Position numbers and translations under genes: made by a program. Of a stretch of 64,000 bases of DNA, positions 58,836 to 64,000 are shown piece after piece. Every line of letters begins with the position of its first letter. The stretch's first letter is position 1. This DNA comes from Burkholderiaceae bacterium (GTDB lineage Bacteria > Pseudomonadota > Gammaproteobacteria > Burkholderiales > Burkholderiaceae_E), in contig JAGXFR010000056.1 in assembly GCA_024637155.1 (NCBI GenBank), positions 84,172 to 148,171 of the forward strand, read 5' to 3'. Under the pieces are notes generated by a model that was given only the letters and a program-made list of their open reading frames with translations, made no database searches and was not told the origin of the DNA.

Positions 58836-59801
58836 TCATCCCTCCTGTGGGTTGCGCGGGTCATAGCCGGGAAACGCCTCCGCCAGCGTGGCGTAGGCCT
58901 GCTTCGCAGCGGCGGAATCGGCGCGCGGCAGCGCGATGCCCAGCACCGCATACAGATCACCCGGCTGCTTGCCGGGCAGGCCCCGTCCCTTGAGGCGCAG
59001 CTTTCGTCCCGAGGACGATCCGGCGGGAACAGTCAACTCCACTTGGCCCATCGGGGTGGGTGCACTCACCGTGGCGCCGAGCACGGCTTCCCAAGGTGCC
59101 ACCGGCAGATCGACGTAGACGTCGCGACCATCGACTCGAAAACGCGGATGCGCCCGCAGTGCGATCTCCAGGTACAGGTCGCCCGCCGGGGCGTCGCCCG
59201 ATCCGGCGCCCCCCTGACCGACGAGGCGCAGGTGCTGGCCTTCGCGCACGCCACGCGGGATGTTGACCTCCAGCTGCCGCTCCTGCAATACGACGCGCCC
59301 CTGCGCGTCGACCATCGGAACCCGCAGCGAGATCGTTCGTCGGGCACCGTGGTAGCAGTCTTCGAGGTCGATCAGGATCTTGGCGTGATGGTCGCCACCA
59401 TGCGCGCGCCCGCCGCGCTCCGAGCCGGGTCGCAGGTGTTCGCCGTGGCCCGCGCTCCCGAACAGGGACTCGAAGAAATCGCTGAATTCGCCATCGGCCG
59501 CCGCGCCGTGCGCGCCGTCGCCGCGACCGCTGAACTCGAAGCCGGTGTCCCAGCCGGGTGGCGGCTCAAAGGGTTGACCACGCGCATGGCGTTTGCCGAT
59601 GTCGTCGTACGCAGCACGGCGCTCGGGGTCAATCAGGGCCTCGTGAGCTTCGGCCACCTCCTTGAAGCGCGCTTCGGCGTCGGGTTCCTTGCTTACGTCG
59701 GGGTGGTACTTGCGCGCCAACTTGCGGTAGGCGCGCTTGATCTCATCCTGGGTGGCGCTGGGCGCAACGCCGAGGGTGGCGTAGTAATCCTTGAATTCCA
59801 T
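58836..59801 (-). CDS. cbpA: DnaJ-class co-chaperone CbpA
   Basis: 321 aa: J-domain with HPD in RKLARKYHPDV, a Gly-rich linker (about 85-130) and two C-terminal substrate-binding domains (CTDI starting LIDLEDCYHG). No zinc-finger domain, so it is the CbpA/DjlA-like class rather than DnaJ. Stimulates DnaK and binds curved DNA in E. coli. ATG 59801. Confidence 0.96.
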   Translation of the reverse strand: MEFKDYYATLGVAPSATQDEIKRAYRKLARKYHPDVSKEPDAEARFKEVAEAHEALIDPERRAAYDDIGKRHARGQPFEPPPGWDTGFEFSGRGDGAHGAAADGEFSDFFESLFGSAGHGEHLRPGSERGGRAHGGDHHAKILIDLEDCYHGARRTISLRVPMVDAQGRVVLQERQLEVNIPRGVREGQHLRLVGQGGAGSGDAPAGDLYLEIALRAHPRFRVDGRDVYVDLPVAPWEAVLGATVSAPTPMGQVELTVPAGSSSGRKLRLKGRGLPGKQPGDLYAVLGIALPRADSAAAKQAYATLAEAFPGYDPRNPQEG

Positions 59802-60263
59802 GTTGCGCCCCGATTCGTCGACGGTATGACCTGGCTCATGTTACCGCTGAACGGCAAAGACGTGCCGCGCGCCCTGCTGCTGCGAGCCGACGATTCAAGC
59901 CGTGACAGGGTCCCGGCGCAGCGACACCACGTCGCCGCGCACCCGTTCGAGCGCCAGGCGTGCAAGGCACGGGATGGGGCCCCAGAAATACTGCAGCAGG
60001 CCCTCCGGCGGAAATGACCATCGTCGCGGCCAGTGCGTTCGGTGACAGCGAACCCGCGTCCGCAACGGTCGGCACACCCGTGCGTACCCTGTTGCGCGAT
60101 CCACCGGCCTGTTTCGGGCGGGTCGTGATCTCGTCGCCCTTGCTCGCGTGCAGCCACTCGATCCTGCCAATCATGTCCATGGTGATCCCCCCGCAAACTC
60201 CGCCGCGTAAAAGAGCAGCAGAGCAGGCTGAACACCCGGCTCGGTTTCAGGTCGGCACAACCC
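59802..60263. other. Region with no recognised gene, frameshifted minus-strand ORF
   Basis: A 114-aa minus-strand frame starts at 60180 (MDMIGRIEWLHASKGDEITT). Its C-terminal third is Gly/Arg-rich junk, but the +1-shifted frame over 59895-60000 reads as a convincing protein end (LLQYFWGPIPCLARL, then RVRGDVVSLRRDPVTA). This could be a gene broken by one frameshift near 60000-60020. Family unknown. Confidence 0.3.
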
Positions 60264-60551
60264 TCAAAAGTGGCTTCGTTTTCGGTCGGCGACAACAATG
60301 GCTGTCGTTGCTGCGATCAGGCGGCGCTTATTCGCCATCTTTATCGGCGGCGGTGTGGGTTCCGGATCGGAATTCGGCGGCCCCACCGGCGGACGCCCCG
60401 GGTCGGGAGGATCTCCAGGGACGGGTTCGCCCGGCGGAATGGGCGGAATGGGTGGTTTTCCTGGCCGGGGTGACGGCTTGGGCGGTATTACCGGCGGACG
60501 TTCCGGTCGCGGCGGTTCTTTGATCGGAGTCTTGATGGGTTTATCTTGCAT
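60264..60551 (-). CDS. Proline-rich small protein, unknown
   Basis: 95 aa; the first 70 residues are a proline-rich run of short PP-containing units, the last 25 are basic. No signal peptide or known domain. ATG 60551 has GGAGAG 8 nt upstream. It may be a real small gene, since the composition is biased but the ribosome site is good. Function not predictable. Confidence 0.4.
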   Translation of the reverse strand: MQDKPIKTPIKEPPRPERPPVIPPKPSPRPGKPPIPPIPPGEPVPGDPPDPGRPPVGPPNSDPEPTPPPIKMANKRRLIAATTAIVVADRKRSHF

Positions 60552-60740
60552 GGCATCGGCTCTCCAGAGTCATGTGCAAATGAAATGCTGCGTTTGTCGA
60601 GGCTTTTCTTTCCAGCTGTTTTTGCCGCCAAGATCGTTGATGATTATCCAACCGACCGAGATTGCTTTTGATCATGTGCTTCCGCTTCCCGGCGGCACCC
60701 TCCACGGCTCGGTCCAGATTCGCCGCCTGGTGGGTAACTG

Positions 60741-61208
60741 CTATGGACTGGCGGTCTTTGCGGCGGGCTTCCGGACGCACCCGCGATGGGTTGGCCGATC
60801 AGGCCGTGGTTGCGTTTCCACTGATGCCAACCCCCGCAGGATGCCGCATGCGTTCGTGCCCTGCTTGCTTTGACAGTGCTGACGCAGTTCGTTGCGTTGC
60901 TGTTTGCGTTGGGACAACTCGACGATACGCACATCGACGTGGGAGATGTGTTCGTCCAGTAGTTGATTGACGCCGCCGCAATCATCCCCCGACAGGTCCA
61001 TCCGCCCCAGCGGCGTGCGGATTTCCCCATGCGTCATATCCAAAGCACGACAGTTACGGATGAAGCGGAGACGCTTGAAGTGGGAATCGCCAGAGCGAGG
61101 GTAGTTCGCTGCCGTGCGCGCCGGTGCGGGCAGCAACCCTTCATTCTCGTCGTAGCGCACGGTTTCCACGGTGCATCGTGCCACCAGGGCAAGTTCACCG
61201 ATTTTCAC
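60741..61208 (-). CDS. MerR-family Pb(II)/Cd(II)-type regulator (PbrR/CadR-like)
   Basis: 155-aa dimeric activator/repressor with N-terminal winged helix (KIGELALVARCTVETVRY) and a coiled coil. The three cysteines that bind Pb/Cd in PbrR691 (Cys78, 113, 122) are at Cys77, Cys112 and Cys121 here, same spacings (35 and 9). GTG 61208 is used: it has GGAG 7 nt upstream and fits the usual KIGELA start. Several otherwise invariant residues differ (RYDENEGLL for RFYExxGLL), and the tail is unusual, so activity may be reduced. No transporter gene is beside it. Confidence 0.72.
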   Translation of the reverse strand: MKIGELALVARCTVETVRYDENEGLLPAPARTAANYPRSGDSHFKRLRFIRNCRALDMTHGEIRTPLGRMDLSGDDCGGVNQLLDEHISHVDVRIVELSQRKQQRNELRQHCQSKQGTNACGILRGLASVETQPRPDRPTHRGCVRKPAAKTASP

Positions 61209-61226
61209 GGGCTGGCTCCATGACAC

Positions 61227-61257
61227 TTGACCCTATCGTCGCTTCATGGTGTGGTAT
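61227..61257 (+). promoter_or_regulatory. MerR-type promoter/operator facing away from the regulator
   Basis: TTGACC (-35, 61227-61232) runs into ACCCTATCGTCGCTTCATGGT (61230-61250), which differs at only four of 21 positions from the CadR/PbrR operator as I recall it. The -10 is uncertain (GGTATG or TATGCG, with the over-long spacer normal for MerR promoters). It points right, to a gene that is no longer intact. Confidence 0.6.
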
Positions 61258-61289
61258 GCGCAGCATACGGCGAAACGAGGAACTCCACC

Positions 61290-61448
61290 ATGGCCGCTTG
61301 CGAGCATCACGATCCCGAGAAGCTGCGCGAGGTGGAACGTTGTCACTGGAGGGCAGGATCGGACGACCTGCGCAGGATTCCTGCGTTTGTGCGGCTGTCC
61401 CAAGCCACGGCGAGCGTATTGCAACAGAGCATTGCGCTGGCAAAATGA
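61290..61448 (+). CDS. Short Cys/His-rich ORF behind the MerR promoter, possible remnant
   Basis: 52 residues beginning MAACEHHDPEKLREVERCHW, with GAGG nine bases before its ATG. It stands exactly where a CadA/PbrA or CzcD-type transporter would be expected. The sequence does not continue as a transporter, so it is either a truncated resistance gene or an unrelated small protein. Confidence 0.35.
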   Translation: MAACEHHDPEKLREVERCHWRAGSDDLRRIPAFVRLSQATASVLQQSIALAK

Positions 61449-61516
61449 CTCTGAAGTTCTATTCATGCCATTGGGGCGGTCTCAACGCTGCTCTACTCCA
61501 GGTCATCAACCAGGGC

Positions 61517-61640
61517 CGTGCCAGTTGCCCGATCTTGGCATGCAGGGTCTTGAGAGCGGGTTCGGGTTCGGGTTCGGGTTCGGGTTCGGCTTCACGCTTC
61601 TCGGCGGCCGCGGCAGCCTGCCGTCTTGCCGTCCACCGAG
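61517..61640 (-). mobile_element. Possible IS3-family OrfA fragment
   Basis: The minus-strand frame reads ...RRQAAAAAEKREAEP(EP)n-LKTLHAKIGQLA, which resembles the end of IS3-group OrfA (KTLHAKIGQLxLENDFL), then loses similarity. It is too short for certainty, but no other protein family fits. Confidence 0.3.
61558..61587 (+). repeat. Hexamer microsatellite (GGGTTC)5
   Basis: Five perfect GGGTTC units. On the minus strand they give (Glu-Pro)n. A slippage-prone tract between the decayed metal locus and the symporter gene. Confidence 0.9.
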
Positions 61641-61686
61641 CGTCGCGCGCCACGCGTCGGCCGAGCCGCCGCAGGACAGGCGCCTG

Positions 61687-63513
61687 ATGCCCCTCCAGCT
61701 TTCCCTGCATACCGTTGACGCGCTCATCATCAGTGGCTATCTGTTGCTGGCGTTGGTGGTCGGCCTATGGGTGAGCAAACAGGCGGCAAGCGGCATGCAA
61801 AGCTACTTTCTGGCCGGTCGTTCACTGCCCTGGTGGTGGGCGGGTGCATCGATTGCGGCGACCACATTCGCTGCCGACACGCCGCTGGCGGTGGCGGGCA
61901 TCGTCGCCGCCAAGGGCATCAGCGGCAACTGGATTTGGCTCGCCTGGATGGGTGTGCACTCGGCCGTGGTCGTGCTGTTTGCCGAGAACTGGAGCCGCAG
62001 CGGCGTCGTGACCGACGCCGAGCTGATCTCACGACGTTATTCGGGCCGCGCCGCCGAGCTGCTGCGCACGGCACGCGCGGGCCTGTACGGCATTGTCTAC
62101 AACGCCATCATCCTGGGCTGGGTTCTGCGCGCCATGGTCAAGATCGCCTCGCCCTTCTTTCACTGGGATGTTTGGTTTCCAGTCGCCGTCGGTGCACTTG
62201 GGACCATCTGGCCGGCCAATTCGCCGATGGGCTCGCCCTCGGACGCGATCACCATCTTGCTGCTGCTGGGTCTGGTGGTTGCCTATACGAGCTTGGGCGG
62301 CCTGCGCGGCGTCATCGTCACCGACTTGGTACAACTTGCCTTGGCGCTGGTTGGCAGTGTGTGGTTTGCGTGGGAGGCTTGGTCGGCCGTGGGCGGGCGC
62401 ACCGGTCTGGTCGATGGCCTGGAGCGCCTGTACGGGCCGCAACACGGCCTGCTCGACCTGTTCCCGCATATCGCACCGGGAGCGCTGGGCTCCGCCAGTT
62501 TCGGCTTTCTGATCTTCGGCCTGTACCTGGTGGTGCAGTCTTACGCCAATGTGCCCGCCGATGGCGGCGGCTACCTGATGCAGCGCCTGAACGCGACGCG
62601 CTCGCCCGCCGATAGCCGCAAGGCATCGCTGCTGTTTCTCCTGATTCAGTATCCGCTGCGGATCTGGCCGTGGTTGGTGGTCGGCTTGGTGGCGCTGGTG
62701 CTGATTCCCATCGGTGGCGAGGGCGCAGCGTTGGGCGGCGCGGGCGCGCTGGTTGCGGGCGACCGTGAAAAAGCTTATCCGGTGCTGATGGGCGTGCTGT
62801 TGCAGCCAGGCCTGCTTGGGCTCATGGTGGCAAGCCTGCTGGCCGCATTCATGAGCACGGTTGACACCCACATGAACTGGGGTGCCTCGTACCTGGTCAA
62901 TGATGTCTATTTGCGCCTGCGTCCGCAGGCGTCGTCTCGGCAGCAAATCACGGTCGCGCGCACCGCGGTGCTGGTGTTCGCAGTCGGTGCTGTGCTGGTG
63001 AGTTTCCAGATCGAGACCATCGAGCAGGCCTGGAAATGGGTTGCCGCGCTCGGTGCCGCATTGGGCGCGCCGACCGCGCTGCGCTGGGTCTGGTGGCGAG
63101 TGAATGCCGCAGGCGAACTCGGCGCAATGGCGTTCGGGCTGGCTGCTGCCATCGCCCTGGGCTGGGCCGACTGGCCGTTCGAGGTCGAACTCCTGATCAT
63201 CGCCGTTGCCAGCCTGGTCGGTTTGGCGGCTGGCATGCTGACGGGCCCGTCCACCGACGACGGCGTGATCGACGCCTTCGTCGCCGACATCAAACCCATC
63301 GGTATCTGGCCAGGTCGCACCCGCCGCGAGGGTGCTGACGAAATCGGAGCGCGCTTCTTGCGCTGGGTCGCCGTGGTCGGCGGCGTTGTGGCCCTGCTCG
63401 CCGGCGTGCACAGAATTCTGCTGCTCGGCGAATACGTGATGGGCCTGGCTTGGCTCGCCGCTGGCATTGCGGCTCTGGCTTGGGGCGCTCGGGCGCCGGC
63501 GGTGCGAACCTGA
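61687..63513 (+). CDS. Sodium:solute symporter (SSS family)
   Basis: 608-aa inner-membrane protein with about 13-14 helices of the SLC5/SSS fold. ASGMQSYFLAGRSLPWWW near residue 35 and VVAYTSLGGLRGVIVTDLVQ are typical family blocks. The ATG at 61687 starts with the first helix; a longer open frame upstream passes through the hexamer repeat and is not conserved-looking. The substrate cannot be set. Codon choice seems slightly less GC-biased than in the fab region, so acquisition by transfer is possible. Confidence 0.88.
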   Translation: MPLQLSLHTVDALIISGYLLLALVVGLWVSKQAASGMQSYFLAGRSLPWWWAGASIAATTFAADTPLAVAGIVAAKGISGNWIWLAWMGVHSAVVVLFAENWSRSGVVTDAELISRRYSGRAAELLRTARAGLYGIVYNAIILGWVLRAMVKIASPFFHWDVWFPVAVGALGTIWPANSPMGSPSDAITILLLLGLVVAYTSLGGLRGVIVTDLVQLALALVGSVWFAWEAWSAVGGRTGLVDGLERLYGPQHGLLDLFPHIAPGALGSASFGFLIFGLYLVVQSYANVPADGGGYLMQRLNATRSPADSRKASLLFLLIQYPLRIWPWLVVGLVALVLIPIGGEGAALGGAGALVAGDREKAYPVLMGVLLQPGLLGLMVASLLAAFMSTVDTHMNWGASYLVNDVYLRLRPQASSRQQITVARTAVLVFAVGAVLVSFQIETIEQAWKWVAALGAALGAPTALRWVWWRVNAAGELGAMAFGLAAAIALGWADWPFEVELLIIAVASLVGLAAGMLTGPSTDDGVIDAFVADIKPIGIWPGRTRREGADEIGARFLRWVAVVGGVVALLAGVHRILLLGEYVMGLAWLAAGIAALAWGARAPAVRT

Positions 63514-63614
63514 ACCTGGCTTTAGGGATCACGTCGGGTCCACAACGGATGGCCGCAGGACCGGAGTGCCGGGCAATCAACCACGACCACGTTGGATGGT
63601 CAGGTTGATGGGTA

Positions 63615-63642
63615 TCATAAAAAAGCGCCCCGCAAGGCGCTT
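63615..63642 (-). terminator. Rho-independent terminator of tRNA-Ser
   Basis: Minus strand AAGCGCC (63636-63642), loop, GGCGCTT (63623-63629) and then TTTTTTAT. A strong 7-bp stem plus T-run 14 bp after the tRNA 3' end. It could also slow the opposing symporter transcript. Confidence 0.85.
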
Positions 63643-63655
63643 GTTTGCTGAGTTC

Positions 63656-63746
63656 TGGCGGAGAGAGGGGGATTCGAACCCCCGAAGGGCTGTTAACCCT
63701 TACACGCTTTCCAGGCGTGCGACTTCAACCACTCATCCACCTCTCC
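63656..63746 (-). tRNA. tRNA-Ser (anticodon GGA)
   Basis: 91 nt including encoded CCA (63656-63658). Acceptor GGAGAGG...CTCTCC with discriminator G, anticodon stem-loop CACGC-CTGGAAA-GCGTG giving anticodon GGA (reads UCC/UCU), a long class II variable arm GTAAGGGTTAACAGCCCTTC and the T-loop GGGGGTTCGAATCCCCC. All features of a serine tRNA. Confidence 0.97.
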
Positions 63747-63847
63747 GGGAGAGGGGATTCTAACAGTCCTCGCCCCTGCAAGATCACGCGCCGAGGACCC
63801 GCCCCGCGCAACGAGAAAGTCGATCAGATCCGGAGCGCGGCGCGCCC

Positions 63848-63875
63848 AAGAAAAAACCCGGCCGAAGCCGGGTTT
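63848..63875 (-). terminator. Terminator of the gene at the right edge
   Basis: Minus strand AAACCCGGC-TTCG-GCCGGGTTT followed by TTTC: a 9-bp stem with a UUCG tetraloop and T-run (63851-63875), 48 bp after the stop at 63923. Confidence 0.88.
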
Positions 63876-63922
63876 AAAAGCCATCAAGGGGACGCGCGAT
63901 CACGCGCCCCCTTCACACAGAC

Positions 63923-64000
63923 TCAGGCTGCCCGCAGATGCGGATAACGCACGGACTCGACAAACTCCTGCGTCTCCTTCGACGGTGCCTTGCCGAGCAA
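63923..64000 (-). CDS. C-terminal end of a gene cut by the window, unknown
   Basis: Only 25 residues are visible, LLGKAPSKETQEFVESVRYP then HLRAA, ending at TGA 63923-63925. The charged tail ending in 'ESVRYPHL' reminds me of some symporter-type C-termini, but this is too short to name. A strong terminator lies just downstream, so the gene is real. Confidence 0.6.
   Translation of the reverse strand: MLGKAPSKETQEFVESVRYPHLRAA

Noticed and set aside
60640..60873. Plus-strand frame MIIQPTEIAFDHVLPLPGGT overlapping the MerR gene end
   Set aside because: Looks protein-like for ~45 codons but converges with and overlaps the better-supported MerR regulator, and has no ribosome site.

Overview
The window is about 64 kb of GC-rich (roughly two-thirds G+C by eye), gene-dense chromosome that looks like a betaproteobacterium, probably of the Rhodocyclales/Burkholderiales kind. 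The evidence is gene order rather than 16S: the lepB-lepA-mucD-fabF-acpP-fabG-fabD-fabH-plsX-rpmF-yceD block, maf/sppA/rluC/rne in series, and rne followed by molybdenum-cofactor genes. Coding is close-packed with many 4-bp ATGA/GTGA overlaps. Very long antisense reading frames are common and are GC artefacts.

Layout. 1-11 kb (minus strand): signal peptidase, LepA, a periplasmic DegP/MucD protease and the fatty-acid synthesis cluster. 11-18.6 kb: Maf, an RsmI-like methylase, SppA, an HAD phosphatase, RluC and RNase E with a ~480-nt leader. 18.6-23.2 kb (plus): moaA-fdhD-mobA-moeA and thrH. 23.3-28.4 kb (minus): a CsoR-type repressor at the end of its own RND-efflux operon, whose promoter carries a dyad operator between -35 and -10. 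28.6-30.7 kb: MoxR ATPase and VWA protein. 30.7-35.8 kb: PilB/GspE-like ATPase, spermidine-synthase-like protein, deoxyinosine glycosylase and HtpG with a sigma-32-type promoter. 35.9-46.7 kb: exporters, an acyl-CoA hydrolase, a metallo-hydrolase, ParC/ParE, Kup and a small DMT transporter. 47-50.4 kb: a QseBC-like two-component system, a BamE-like lipoprotein and a Yip1 protein.

The most interesting part is 50.4-58.5 kb. On the minus strand lies an anaerobic glycerol-3-phosphate dehydrogenase (GlpA, GlpB) in which E. coli-type GlpC is replaced by two proteins: a five-helix membrane protein with a c-type heme motif and four [4Fe-4S] motifs, and a separate HdrB-like CCG-domain protein. Divergent from it is an octaheme cytochrome c with a CMSCK active-site heme and a Tyr-x-Cys pair, i.e. 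a TvNiR-type octaheme nitrite/sulfite reductase, followed by an NrfG-like TPR protein. Together they suggest an electron path from glycerol 3-phosphate through the quinone pool to periplasmic nitrite or sulfite, but that link is inferred only from position.

58.5-64 kb: cbpA-cbpM, then a loosely coded patch (59.8-61.7 kb) with a Pb/Cd-type MerR regulator that has lost its transporter partner, a proline-rich ORF, a simple hexamer repeat and a possible IS3 orfA scrap. After it come a sodium:solute symporter, tRNA-Ser(GGA) with its own terminator, and the last 25 codons of an unidentified minus-strand gene. The two ends (lepB at the left, that gene at the right) are cut by the window.
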